The notes beneath the pieces were generated by a model. That model worked only from the letters and a program-made list of their open reading frames with translations, was not told the origin of the DNA and did no database searches. The position numbers and the translations under genes are program-made. From Polynucleobacter aenigmaticus (GTDB lineage: Bacteria; Pseudomonadota; Gammaproteobacteria; Burkholderiales; Burkholderiaceae): DNA of 64,000 nt. Where the stretch lies: contig NZ_NGUO01000012.1 in NCBI RefSeq assembly GCF_002206635.1, positions 1 to 64,000 on the forward strand, given 5' to 3'. This document shows positions 56,536 to 64,000 of the stretch, one piece after another. Within the stretch, counting starts at the first letter, position 1. Each line of letters opens with the position of its first letter.

Positions 56536-57318
56536 ATGAATACTCAGAAAACAAAACGTATTGTTGTCAAAGTAGGCTCCAGCTTAGTCACAAATAATGG
56601 CGAAGGTTTGGATCATGCTGCTATTGCGAAGTGGGCAGAACAAATGGCTGCCTTATTAAGTGCTGGCCATGAGGTTTTAATGGTGAGCTCTGGTGCGATT
56701 GCCGAAGGAATGCAGCGTCTTGGATGGACGAAGCGCCCACAAGATATTCACCAACTTCAAGCGGCAGCTGCAGTGGGCCAGATGGGCTTAGTACAAGTGT
56801 ACGAAAGTTGTTTTGCGCGTTTTAATTTGCGCAGCGCTCAGGTTTTGTTGACCAATGCAGACTTGGCACATGCGGAGCGCAATGCGAATGCCAAGGCAAC
56901 TTTAGATACGCTGTTGAAGCTTGGCGTTGTTCCAATCATTAATGAAAACGATACCGTAGTTACCGATGAAATTAAATTTGGGGACAACGATAGTTTGGCT
57001 GCCCTAGTAACTAATTTAATTCATGCCGATTTATTGGTGATCTTGACTGACCAAGGTGGTTTATTTACAGCTGATCCACGTCAAGATACTTCAGCTACTT
57101 TATTAAGTGACGCTATTGCTGGTGACCCTGCGCTAGAAAAAATGGCAGGCGGAGCTGCAAGTGAACTCAGTAAGGGTGGAATGCTCACCAAGGTATTGGC
57201 GGCAAAGATTGCTGCTCAAACGGGTGCTTCCACCGTGATTGCCTCAGGACACGAGCCTAATGTGCTGACTCGCTTAATAAGCGGCGAAAAAATTGGCACA
57301 TGCTTGACTGCTGCTTAA
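56536..57318 (+). CDS. proB: Glutamate 5-kinase, short form without PUA domain
   Basis: ProB phosphorylates glutamate in the first step of proline synthesis. The 260-residue protein is a complete amino-acid kinase domain: [64 protein letters not shown] and [17 protein letters not shown]. It stops right after [12 protein letters not shown], where E. coli ProB (367 residues) would continue into the C-terminal PUA domain. No PUA remnant follows before the convergent gene. It is 28 bases after obgE. Confidence 0.93.
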   Translation: MNTQKTKRIVVKVGSSLVTNNGEGLDHAAIAKWAEQMAALLSAGHEVLMVSSGAIAEGMQRLGWTKRPQDIHQLQAAAAVGQMGLVQVYESCFARFNLRSAQVLLTNADLAHAERNANAKATLDTLLKLGVVPIINENDTVVTDEIKFGDNDSLAALVTNLIHADLLVILTDQGGLFTADPRQDTSATLLSDAIAGDPALEKMAGGAASELSKGGMLTKVLAAKIAAQTGASTVIASGHEPNVLTRLISGEKIGTCLTAA

Positions 57319-57344
57319 GAGTCAAAGCTCACTCAACATTTACT

Positions 57345-57914
57345 TTAATTGATCACGCCAAATGAGTTAGTGGGTTTAGTCTGCCCAGTAAATCCATTGG
57401 GGTTGAGTGACTGAAGAATATTCTTGATGTTCTTTTCTTGAGAAGCAAAGTTGCATAGCGCACCTTGGGCTAATGCTGCTTGATAGCGATTAGGTGTGTT
57501 GTCTTGGATGGCTCGCCAGCTAGATAGGGGATTTTCTTTCCAGGTTCCATTTTCAAAGGTGCCATACAGGCGCCATTGAAATGAATCGCAGCGGATACCT
57601 TCATACTGAACTTGGCTATTACCGTTCGGGCTGGTCAGAATGACGACATATCTGGTGATGCCATCGTTGCCAATCAAAATCGAGTTGGTGTCTACGGCAA
57701 ACTTAAAAATAGTCTGTTGAGATACGTAAAAAGGTTGGGTAGTGGCTTTGTTTGGTGGGTTTAAAGGCATAGCCGTTAGGCCCTCTTTAAAAACCATTGG
57801 CGCAAATGGGTCGACTCCACTCTCTAGGGGGTCTCCCGCGCAGCCTGCCAAGCCAAAAATCACGGCCAAGCCAAGGGAAGAAAGTCGAATACTGTGAATA
57901 GAGAGTTTCATCAT
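57345..57914 (-). CDS. CNP1-like family lipoprotein
   Basis: This 189-residue protein has a lipoprotein signal: a hydrophobic segment ending in the lipobox FGLAGC (Cys at about residue 25). The remainder resembles the CNP1-like family of uncharacterised proteobacterial proteins, with the [22 protein letters not shown] region and [10 protein letters not shown] near the end. It probably sits in the outer membrane facing the periplasm. It overlaps the 3' end of rppH by 4 bases, so the two are likely cotranscribed. Function unknown. Confidence 0.8.
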   Translation of the reverse strand: MMKLSIHSIRLSSLGLAVIFGLAGCAGDPLESGVDPFAPMVFKEGLTAMPLNPPNKATTQPFYVSQQTIFKFAVDTNSILIGNDGITRYVVILTSPNGNSQVQYEGIRCDSFQWRLYGTFENGTWKENPLSSWRAIQDNTPNRYQAALAQGALCNFASQEKNIKNILQSLNPNGFTGQTKPTNSFGVIN

Positions 57915-58507
57915 GGCTTATCAGTAGATTTTGGTTCTTGGGGCTCATCGTCCTCGCCCACATAAAAGGATTGAAGCATCTCAAGCGGAGATCCCCAGGC
58001 AAGTTGTTGCATACGAATGCCACGGGATAGGTAGCGCGCAAGCTCAGAGAGGGCTAATTGATAAACTTCGCGTTTGAAGTCAATAACCGAATCCAATTGA
58101 ATCCAGAAAGGAATCCAACGCCAGGCATCAAATTCAGGGTGTTCTGATGCGCGCAGGTGAATATCGCTGTCTGAGCCCACTAAACGCAATAAAAACCAGA
58201 TTTGTTTTTGGCCGCGATAGCTTGCCCTATGGGTTTTTGAGGTATGTTGTCGGCGTAAAAATTCCTCAGGGACGTCATAACGAAGCCAATCCCTAGTGCG
58301 CCCAATAATTTGGACATGTTCCGGTAGCAAGCCAACTTCCTCATGCAATTCGCGGTACATGGCCTGCTCAGGGCTCTCACCATGCTGAATCCCACCCTGC
58401 GGGAACTGCCACGAATGCTGCCCAACGCGTTTTCCCCAGAAAACCTCGTTATGGCTATTGAGGAGGACTATGCCGACATTGGGTCGATACCCTTCACGGT
58501 CAAGCAT
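57911..58507 (-). CDS. rppH: RNA 5'-pyrophosphohydrolase
   Basis: RppH removes pyrophosphate from the 5' end of mRNA to start RNase E decay. The 198-residue Nudix protein begins [17 protein letters not shown] and has [21 protein letters not shown] followed by LHEEVGL, the RppH-type Nudix box. Its C-terminus is longer than in E. coli (176 residues) and acidic. It is divergent from proS across 48 bases, as in many Burkholderiales. Confidence 0.95.
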   Translation of the reverse strand: MLDREGYRPNVGIVLLNSHNEVFWGKRVGQHSWQFPQGGIQHGESPEQAMYRELHEEVGLLPEHVQIIGRTRDWLRYDVPEEFLRRQHTSKTHRASYRGQKQIWFLLRLVGSDSDIHLRASEHPEFDAWRWIPFWIQLDSVIDFKREVYQLALSELARYLSRGIRMQQLAWGSPLEMLQSFYVGEDDEPQEPKSTDKP

Positions 58508-58555
58508 GATCGTGCCTCAAATCCTTTAAAATCAATGATTTGATTATATCTATAC

Positions 58556-60298
58556 ATGAAAGCTTCACAATCATTTCTTGCCACGCTAAAAGAAGCCCCC
58601 TCCGATGCTGAGGTGGTTTCGCACAAACTCATGGTGCGTGCCGGCTTAATTCGCAAACTCAGTGCGGGTATTTATAACTATTTACCTTTGGGTTTGAAAT
58701 CCATTCGCAAGGTGGAAAACATTATTCGTGAAGAAATGAATCGCGCAGGCGCAATTGAATTGCTCATGCCAATGATTCAGCCTGCGGAGTTGTGGCAGGA
58801 GACGGGCCGCTGGGAAAAGATGGGGCCAGAGTTACTCCGTATTAAAGATCGTCATGATCGCGACTTTTTAATTCAGCCCACCTCTGAGGAGGTAGTGACG
58901 GATTTAGCACGCAACGAAATCAAAAGCTATAAACAGCTCCCAGTCAATTTTTATCAAATTCAGACTAAGTTTCGCGATGAGCGTCGTCCTCGTTTTGGCA
59001 TTATGCGTGGTCGTGAGTTCAGCATGAAAGATGCCTACTCATTTGATCGTGATGCCGAAGGATTAAAGAAGTCTTATCAAATCATGTTTGATGCTTACAC
59101 CCACATCTTCAAGCGTATGGGACTAAAGTTCCGTGCGGTAACAGCGGATAACGGCGCGATTGGTGGATCTGGTAGTCAAGAATTCCACGTGATCGCAGAT
59201 ACCGGTGAAGATGCGATTGTGTATTGCCCAACATCTGATTACGCAGCAAATTTAGAGGCTGCTGAGTCGCTTTCATTGATTGCAGCACGTGCTACTGCAA
59301 CTCAGGCTATGGTCAAGGTGCTAACACCAGATCAAACCAACTGTGCAGATGTAGCCAAGTTTTTAGGGTTGCCGCTAGAGCAGACTGTGAAGTCGCTGCT
59401 GTTTGCTGCTGATCAAGAAGATGGTCCAGCTAAATTGTTTATGGTGTTGGTTCGTGGTGATCATGATCTCAATGAAATTAAAGCCAGCAAGATTCCGGGT
59501 ATGTCAGAGTCACGTTTTGCAAGTGAGCCTGAAATCAAGCAAGCATGTAATGCGCCTGCGGGTTACTTGGGCCCTGTCGGCGTGAGTGCAGATGTTACGG
59601 TCGTTGCCGATCGTACTGTTGCCAATATGTCTGACTTTGTATGTGGTGCTAATGACGGTGACCATCACTTGACTGGCGTGAACTGGGGTCGTGATCTGCC
59701 TGAGCCATTGGTCATGGATTTGCGCAATGCTGTTGTAGGAGATCTTTCTCCTGATGGCAAAGGTGTTGTGGATATTTGTCGTGGCATTGAAGTGGGGCAT
59801 GTATTTCAGCTGGGTACGCGTTACTCGGAAGCGATGGGTTGCACTTACCTTGATCAACAAGGCAAAGCGCAACCGATGGTGATGGGTTGCTATGGCATTG
59901 GCGTTACGCGTTTACTTGCTGCTGCAATTGAGCAAGGTAATGATGAGCGCGGCATTGTTTGGCCGATTTCGATGGCGCCGTTTGAGGTCGTCATTTGCCC
60001 AATGGGATATGACAAATCAGAAGCGGTTAAAGCTGCTGCCGATCAATTGCATGATGAGCTCTTCGCCGCTGGCGTGGATGTTGTTCTTGATGATCGTGGA
60101 GAGAGACCGGGTGCGATGTTTGCAGACTGGGAATTGATCGGAGTGCCGTTCCGCGTAGTAATTGGAGATCGCGGCTTGGTGGATGCTCAGGTGGAATTCA
60201 AGGGCAGGACTGACGCTGAGTCACAAAATATTCCGCTGTCAGAAATTAAAGCAACCGCAATCGCTGCAGTAGATGCAGCTAAGAAACTTATTTCTTAA
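58556..60298 (+). CDS. proS: Prolyl-tRNA synthetase
   Basis: ProS charges tRNA-Pro. The 580-residue bacterial-type enzyme has class II motif 2 ([25 protein letters not shown] region) and motif 3 ([14 protein letters not shown]). An inserted YbaK-like editing domain between them (about residues 230-390) clears Ala-tRNA-Pro, and an anticodon-binding domain forms the C-terminus. Length is normal. It converges on ffh. Confidence 0.97.
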   Translation: MKASQSFLATLKEAPSDAEVVSHKLMVRAGLIRKLSAGIYNYLPLGLKSIRKVENIIREEMNRAGAIELLMPMIQPAELWQETGRWEKMGPELLRIKDRHDRDFLIQPTSEEVVTDLARNEIKSYKQLPVNFYQIQTKFRDERRPRFGIMRGREFSMKDAYSFDRDAEGLKKSYQIMFDAYTHIFKRMGLKFRAVTADNGAIGGSGSQEFHVIADTGEDAIVYCPTSDYAANLEAAESLSLIAARATATQAMVKVLTPDQTNCADVAKFLGLPLEQTVKSLLFAADQEDGPAKLFMVLVRGDHDLNEIKASKIPGMSESRFASEPEIKQACNAPAGYLGPVGVSADVTVVADRTVANMSDFVCGANDGDHHLTGVNWGRDLPEPLVMDLRNAVVGDLSPDGKGVVDICRGIEVGHVFQLGTRYSEAMGCTYLDQQGKAQPMVMGCYGIGVTRLLAAAIEQGNDERGIVWPISMAPFEVVICPMGYDKSEAVKAAADQLHDELFAAGVDVVLDDRGERPGAMFADWELIGVPFRVVIGDRGLVDAQVEFKGRTDAESQNIPLSEIKATAIAAVDAAKKLIS

Positions 60299-60318
60299 GT
60301 TAAATAAGTTCTTCGCTG

Positions 60319-61701
60319 TTATTTTTTAAAGAGTCCGCCAATTCCTTTGGCGGCTCCTTTTGCAGCCATGGATGCCATAGTGCGCGCCATTTTTCCACCC
60401 TTGAACTGTTTCATCATGGTTTGCATTTGCTCAAACTGTGCCAGTAAGCGATTCACTTCCTGAACTTCTACTCCTGCTCCTGCTGCGATGCGGCGTTTAC
60501 GAGTAGCTTTCAGTAATTCAGGTTTAGCCCGCTCTTTTGGCGTCATGCTATCAATGATGCCCCGCATACGCCTAGTTTGTTTATCCGCAGCGCTCAAATT
60601 GGTTTTGGATGCGGCTTGCGCCATGTGACTTGGTAATTTATCCATCAGGCTGGCCATGCCGCCCATTTGTTGCATCTGTGCGAGTTGGTCTCTGAAATCC
60701 CCTAGATCAAATCCGCCCTTGGAAATCTTGCTTGCTAATTTTTCTGCTTTGGCAACATCGACGTTTTGCTGGGCTTGCTCAACCAAGGCAAGGATATCGC
60801 CCATGCCCAAAATGCGGTTAGCCATTCGGTCGGCATCAAATGCCTCGAGGCCATCCATTTTTTCGGCAACACCGATAAATTTGAGTGGTACACCAGTGAC
60901 TTGGCGCACAGAAAGCGCTGCGCCGCCTCGAGAATCACCATCAAGCTTAGTCAGTATTACGCCAGTTAGCGGAAGGGCGTCGTGGAATGCCTTGGCTGTA
61001 TTGACGGCATCCTGTCCCAACATGGCATCAACGACAAACAAGGTTTCAATAGGATTGAGATTGGCGTGCAAGGTTTTGATTTCTTGCATGAGCGCTTCAT
61101 CAATACCCAGGCGACCTGCTGTATCAACCAAGAGAACATCAAAGTAATGACGTCGTGCCCAATCTAAGGCTGCTGCAGCAATTTCACTTGGCTTTTGATT
61201 GATGTTGCTTGGGAAAAATTCAGCGCCAACTTGTTTTGTGACCGTTTCTAACTGCTCGATAGCGGCAGGACGATATACGTCACAAGAAACCGTTAATACT
61301 TTTTTCTTTTTCTTTTCTTGTAAATATTTCGCCAGCTTACCTACAGAGGTGGTTTTACCGGCACCCTGCAGACCAGCCATCAAGATCACGGCCGGCGGTT
61401 GGGTGGCTAAATTGAGTTCGCCGCTTTGTGTGGTATCGCCACGCATCACTTGAGCAAGTTCGCGTTGAACGACCCCGACAAGCGCTTGGCCTGGACTGAG
61501 ACTACCAACTACCTCTTCACCAAGGGCTTTAAATTTGATTTGTTCTAGTAAAGATTTAACGACTGGGAGCGCAACGTCCGCCTCTAGCAAGGCTAAACGG
61601 ATCTCCCGCAGCATTTCTGCGGTATTACTTTCAGTGAGGCGAGCTTGCCCCCGCATTGTTTTAACAACACGCGATAGGCGGTCGGTGAGATTCTCTAGCA
61701 T
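60319..61701 (-). CDS. ffh: Signal recognition particle protein Ffh
   Basis: Ffh binds 4.5S RNA and signal sequences to target inner-membrane proteins. The 460-residue protein has the N domain, the GTPase domain with GLQGAGKTTSVGKLA (~residues 108-122), LVDTAGRLGIDE and TKLDGDSRGGAAL, and the methionine-rich M domain (QLAQMQQMGGMASLMDKL, the RRKRIAAGAG-type SRP RNA motif). It ends in a glycine/lysine tail GIGGLFKK. It is divergent from the CcsA-like gene. Confidence 0.97.
   Translation of the reverse strand: MLENLTDRLSRVVKTMRGQARLTESNTAEMLREIRLALLEADVALPVVKSLLEQIKFKALGEEVVGSLSPGQALVGVVQRELAQVMRGDTTQSGELNLATQPPAVILMAGLQGAGKTTSVGKLAKYLQEKKKKKVLTVSCDVYRPAAIEQLETVTKQVGAEFFPSNINQKPSEIAAAALDWARRHYFDVLLVDTAGRLGIDEALMQEIKTLHANLNPIETLFVVDAMLGQDAVNTAKAFHDALPLTGVILTKLDGDSRGGAALSVRQVTGVPLKFIGVAEKMDGLEAFDADRMANRILGMGDILALVEQAQQNVDVAKAEKLASKISKGGFDLGDFRDQLAQMQQMGGMASLMDKLPSHMAQAASKTNLSAADKQTRRMRGIIDSMTPKERAKPELLKATRKRRIAAGAGVEVQEVNRLLAQFEQMQTMMKQFKGGKMARTMASMAAKGAAKGIGGLFKK
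60335..60358 (+). terminator. Possible proS terminator inside the ffh 3' end
   Basis: CCGCCAA (60335-60341), 5-base loop, TTGGCGG (60347-60353) then CTCCTTTT. The hairpin lies 37 bases after proS but within the last codons of ffh, and the T-tract is poor. It may be only coding sequence. Confidence 0.3.
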
Positions 61702-61721
61702 TTATCGATTAGACTTTCCAG

Positions 61722-62570
61722 ATGGATATTTTAGGTTACTCAGGCTCGGGATGGCTCTCATCCGCACTTTATTTGCTTCTTTTGGTCTTATTAAGCTCTA
61801 GACCTAAAGGCGAAAGTGAATCTTCCGCTTTTACTGGTCTGATTCAGGGTGCAATCTTGTTGATTCTATTAGTACATGGAATTCAGTTGCACGACTCGGT
61901 CTTTACGCCAGAAGGCTTTGTATTCGGTTTTGCCCAAGACCTCTCATTAATCGCATGGGTTGGACTCGCTTTTTATTGGTTTCAGTCGTGGTTTTTGCCT
62001 ATCTCCAGTTTACGCTGGCTTGTTTTGTTTTTTGCCTTGATCTGTTCAGCTTTGCCTGCTCTTTTTTCTGGCACCTTAATTTCCCCCACAGCCGTGTCGG
62101 ATCCTTGGTTTAAAGGGCACTTCATTGTTGCGACAATTTCTGTTGGCTTGTTGAGCCTAGCGGCGATGCATGCCATGTTGATGAGCGTACAAGATCGTGC
62201 TTTGCATCGCCAATTGGCCATCATCCCCAATAGCCGAGTAGCCCATTGGATTGAGGACTTGCCACCATTGATGACGATGGAAAGCCTCTTGTTTAATTTG
62301 CTCTATGTGGGTTTCGCATTGCTGAGCTTGACCGTCTTTTCTGGCTTACTCTTTTCTCAGGCTTTATTCGGTAAGCCCCTTGTTTTTGATCATAAGACCA
62401 TTTTTGCGCTGATTTCTTGGTTTTTATTTGCTGGTCTTCTGGTTGCCCGTTGGCGCGTTGGCTTACGTGGGCGCGCTGCGGTGCGGTGGGTCTTGAGTGC
62501 TTATACTGCCTTGCTCCTAGCCTATGTTGGCAGTCGATTTGTTTTGGAAGTGATTCTTCAGAGAGTATGA
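61722..62570 (+). CDS. CcsA/YpjD-like cytochrome c assembly membrane protein
   Basis: This 282-residue protein has about eight membrane helices and the general form of the CcsA/HemX/YpjD cytochrome c assembly family. Histidines lie in HGIQLHDSVF and KGHFIVATISVGLLSLAAMHA, and a PPLMTMESLLFNLLYVGFALLSL segment follows. In many Burkholderiales such a gene stands beside ffh. A heme-handling role is inferred from family only; the tryptophan-rich WWD signature of true CcsA is not obvious. Confidence 0.75.
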   Translation: MDILGYSGSGWLSSALYLLLLVLLSSRPKGESESSAFTGLIQGAILLILLVHGIQLHDSVFTPEGFVFGFAQDLSLIAWVGLAFYWFQSWFLPISSLRWLVLFFALICSALPALFSGTLISPTAVSDPWFKGHFIVATISVGLLSLAAMHAMLMSVQDRALHRQLAIIPNSRVAHWIEDLPPLMTMESLLFNLLYVGFALLSLTVFSGLLFSQALFGKPLVFDHKTIFALISWFLFAGLLVARWRVGLRGRAAVRWVLSAYTALLLAYVGSRFVLEVILQRV

Positions 62571-62574
62571 CGTT

Positions 62575-63390
62575 TTGATTAAGTGGCTTCTTTTATTTGC
62601 TGGTGCAACCCTTTTTTATCTTTGGTTAAAAGGAAAAAAGCAGGCAAAACTCAATACAGACCAAGCCTCCAAAGCAAAAGCGAAACAAGCGAAAATTTCT
62701 GAGCCTGAAGCGATTGTTCAGTGCCATTGTTGTTCGGTGCATCTTCCAAAATCGGAGGCAATGGCCAGAGAAGATCGCTTCTATTGCTCAAAAGAGCATC
62801 TCGATAGCTTGGATGATCGGGGTTGGATTGGCTCCGCCGCATGGCGAGTCTCCCCCAATCAAGATCTTCGACCCGAAGGCCTTGATCCTGATTTGGTAGT
62901 GATTCATCACATCAGTCTGCCACCTGGCGGCTTTGTGGAGCGCAATTGCACTCAATTTATTGTGGACTTCTTCCAAAACAAGCTTGATTCCTCTGCACAT
63001 CCTTATTTTGAAGAGATTGCTGACCATAAAGTTTCAAGTCATTTCTTGATTTCTCGTCGAGGCGATGTAATCCAGTTTGTTTCTACCCGAAACAAAGCTT
63101 GGCATGCTGGCCTGTCATCCTTTTTCGGTCGGGAAAAGTGCAATGATTTTTCGATTGGCGTTGAGTTAGAGGGGGATACCGAGCACCCCTTTGAGGAAAT
63201 TCAGTATGTAGTTCTTGCTAAATTAAGCATGCAATTGGGAGTGGTTTATCCAAATTTACAATTTGCTGGACATAGCGATGTTGCCCCTGGACGCAAAGCA
63301 GACCCAGGCATCCAATTTAGCTGGCAAAAGTTCCAGGCTAAAACAGGTGTTTCTGTCAAAAATTTACCTTTTGGCCTAGATCCTCGCTAG
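62575..63390 (+). CDS. ampD: Fusion of PP0621-family domain and AmpD amidase
   Basis: Residues 1-85 match PP0621-family small proteins: a membrane helix (about 3-18) followed by basic KGKKQAK, then a cysteine pair in VQCHCCSVHLPKSEA and FYCSKEHL. Residues from about 95 to 271 are AmpD, the zinc amidase that cleaves anhydroMurNAc from peptide in wall recycling. Ligands appear in VIHHISLPPGG and FAGHSDVAPGRKADPG. No start codon precedes the AmpD part, so this is one continuous fusion. Positive-inside rules put AmpD on the cytoplasmic side. The start is a TTG, 4 bases after the CcsA-like gene. Confidence 0.88.
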   Translation: MIKWLLLFAGATLFYLWLKGKKQAKLNTDQASKAKAKQAKISEPEAIVQCHCCSVHLPKSEAMAREDRFYCSKEHLDSLDDRGWIGSAAWRVSPNQDLRPEGLDPDLVVIHHISLPPGGFVERNCTQFIVDFFQNKLDSSAHPYFEEIADHKVSSHFLISRRGDVIQFVSTRNKAWHAGLSSFFGREKCNDFSIGVELEGDTEHPFEEIQYVVLAKLSMQLGVVYPNLQFAGHSDVAPGRKADPGIQFSWQKFQAKTGVSVKNLPFGLDPR

Positions 63391-63405
63391 GACTAAAATT
63401 AGTAT

Positions 63406-63430
63406 GTGAGCACACGCTCACTTTCTTACC
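63406..63430 (+). terminator. Probable terminator after ampD
   Basis: GTGAGC (63406-63411), loop ACAC, GCTCAC (63416-63421) followed by TTTCTT. The stem is short and the T-tract imperfect, but the position just after ampD fits. Confidence 0.5.
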
Positions 63431-63480
63431 CTTTAGCTAAAAAGGACTTCAAAATACGCACCAAAATGAGCCCTAATTTA

Positions 63481-63509
63481 TTGAAAATATAAGGAAAAAT
63501 ACTTATAAA
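63481..63509 (+). promoter_or_regulatory. Candidate sigma-70 promoter upstream of nrdA
   Basis: TTGAAA and TATAAA are separated by 17 bases, giving a start near 63516, about 150 bases before nrdA. A second possible -10, TATACT (63550-63555), lies inside the first NrdR box. Which one is used cannot be told. Confidence 0.5.
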
Positions 63510-63545
63510 TATTCGCCAGAAATATCTTACTAAATTCCGAATATT

Positions 63546-63592
63546 TCCCTATACTTAGTACCAAATGCACCTCAAGACACTAGATGTAGTGT
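63546..63592 (+). promoter_or_regulatory. nrdR box: Pair of NrdR boxes upstream of nrdA
   Basis: ACACTAGATGTAGTGT (63577-63592) fits the NrdR consensus ACACWATATATWGTGT closely. TCCCTATACTTAGTAC (63546-63561) is a weaker copy, 31 bases upstream centre to centre, the known spacing of paired NrdR boxes. NrdR represses ribonucleotide reductase genes when dATP is plentiful. Confidence 0.8.
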
Positions 63593-63663
63593 TTGAATAC
63601 AGCAATACCCTATTGTTTTTTAACGATTTTTTGTCCAAATAACTATATAAAAGCAGGAAAAAT

Positions 63664-64000
63664 ATGACATACGCCAACCCACAGACTGCCGGCACAAATA
63701 ACCCAGGAATGCATCCTTCAGATTCAATGAATCAAGCTCCATCGGCTGGCTTTGTTGCTGGCGGAGTGGGTGGTGGTCAGGCTACCCAATTGTCTGATTA
63801 CAAAATCATTCGCCGCAATGGTTCAGTAGTGGCATTTGAGCCCTCAAAAATCGCGATTGCGGTAACAAAAGCATTTTTAGCGGTTAATGGTGGTCAAGGC
63901 GCCGCTTCTGCTCGCGTGCGCGAACAAGTTGAGCAATTGACGCATTTAGTGGTACGCGCCTTATTGCGTAGCCGTCCAAATGGCGGAACTTTCCATATTG
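63664..64000 (+). CDS. nrdA: Ribonucleoside-diphosphate reductase alpha subunit, N-terminal part
   Basis: The open frame from ATG 63664 runs to the window end (112 codons). After a flexible Gly/Ser/Asn-rich leader of about 45 residues comes an ATP-cone domain (YKIIRRNGSVVAFEPSKIAIAV and TKAFLAVNGGQGAAS), the allosteric activity site of class Ia ribonucleotide reductase. The catalytic barrel lies beyond the window. The SD is GCAGGAAAAAT. The upstream NrdR boxes support the call. Confidence 0.88.
   Translation, partial: MTYANPQTAGTNNPGMHPSDSMNQAPSAGFVAGGVGGGQATQLSDYKIIRRNGSVVAFEPSKIAIAVTKAFLAVNGGQGAASARVREQVEQLTHLVVRALLRSRPNGGTFHI

Larger units (their letters stand above)
63391..63663. other. 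Intergenic region between ampD and nrdA
   Basis: This 273-base, strongly AT-rich gap holds no gene. It contains the ampD terminator, a promoter-like pair TTGAAA (63481-63486) and TATAAA (63504-63509) with 17-base spacing, a 9-base dyad (63507-63515 and 63538-63546) and the NrdR boxes. Confidence 0.65.

Noticed and set aside
60656..61147. A 163-codon plus-strand frame opposite ffh
   Set aside because: It lies wholly antisense to the conserved GTPase and M domains of ffh and is rich in Ser, Ala and Arg as shadow frames usually are.
1..64000. tRNA or rRNA genes, CRISPR arrays, prophage or integrase genes
   Set aside because: Looked for by eye across the window (T-arm-like motifs, regularly spaced repeats, phage or integrase proteins) and none was found; a tRNAscan or CRISPR finder run would settle it.

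Overview
The window reads as chromosomal DNA of a betaproteobacterium, Burkholderiales, most likely Polynucleobacter or a close relative. This rests on gene order (rpe-trpEGDC, the full dcw cluster with a peroxiredoxin between ftsZ and lpxC, ispB divergent from rplU-rpmA-obgE, and ffh next to a CcsA-like gene and ampD), on moderate GC content and on the protein sequences. It is an inference from recognition, not a database result. Nearly all of the window is compact housekeeping DNA. No tRNA, rRNA, CRISPR array or prophage was recognised.

Layout. 1-932: the orfA end and part of orfB of an IS3-family (IS150-like) element, cut by the window edge. 997-2012: a small winged-helix regulator and a MASE1-like membrane protein. 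6651-2009 (minus): rpe-trpE-trpG-trpD-trpC. 6701-9158 (plus): apaG, the lytic transglycosylase mltA and an enoyl-CoA hydratase. 10361-9165 (minus): an M20 amidohydrolase. 13672-10381 (minus): bioA-bioF-bioD, divergent from bioB-coq7. 15659-33195 (plus): the complete division and cell-wall cluster mraZ-rsmH-ftsL-ftsI-murE-murF-mraY-murD-ftsW-murG-murC-ddlB-ftsQ-ftsA-ftsZ, mostly with ATGA-type overlaps, then a structured intergenic element, a peroxiredoxin and lpxC. 34782-38104: a DUF721 gene divergent from secA.

38105-54643 is a mixed region. It holds an AcoR-like regulator without an AAA+ domain, divergent from an AldB/ExaC aldehyde dehydrogenase and DUF779; argJ, a DUF815 ATPase and mutT; zapD, coaE, a minimal prepilin peptidase and a leftover C-terminus of pilC; a CorC/HlyC protein; an Ogt-type methyltransferase; a squalene/phytoene synthase; a sodium:solute symporter; a ketopantoate-reductase-like gene; an FAH-family gene; a GrdB-like cysteine protein; and ispB. 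54627-58507 holds rplU-rpmA-obgE-proB and the convergent rppH and CNP1-like genes. 58556-63390 holds proS, ffh, a CcsA-like protein and a PP0621-AmpD fusion. The window ends inside nrdA, preceded by a pair of NrdR-type boxes.

No wholly new multi-gene system is evident. The points most worth a second look are: a long interrupted hairpin RNA between ftsZ and the peroxiredoxin; the PP0621-AmpD fusion, which would tether AmpD to the inner membrane; the relic of a pilB-pilC-pilD locus; the AAA+-less regulator beside a sigma-54-like motif; a ProB without a PUA domain; the obgE start behind a terminator; a palindrome-covered promoter before the PanE-like gene; and a perfect consensus promoter for rplU-rpmA whose -35 lies inside ispB.
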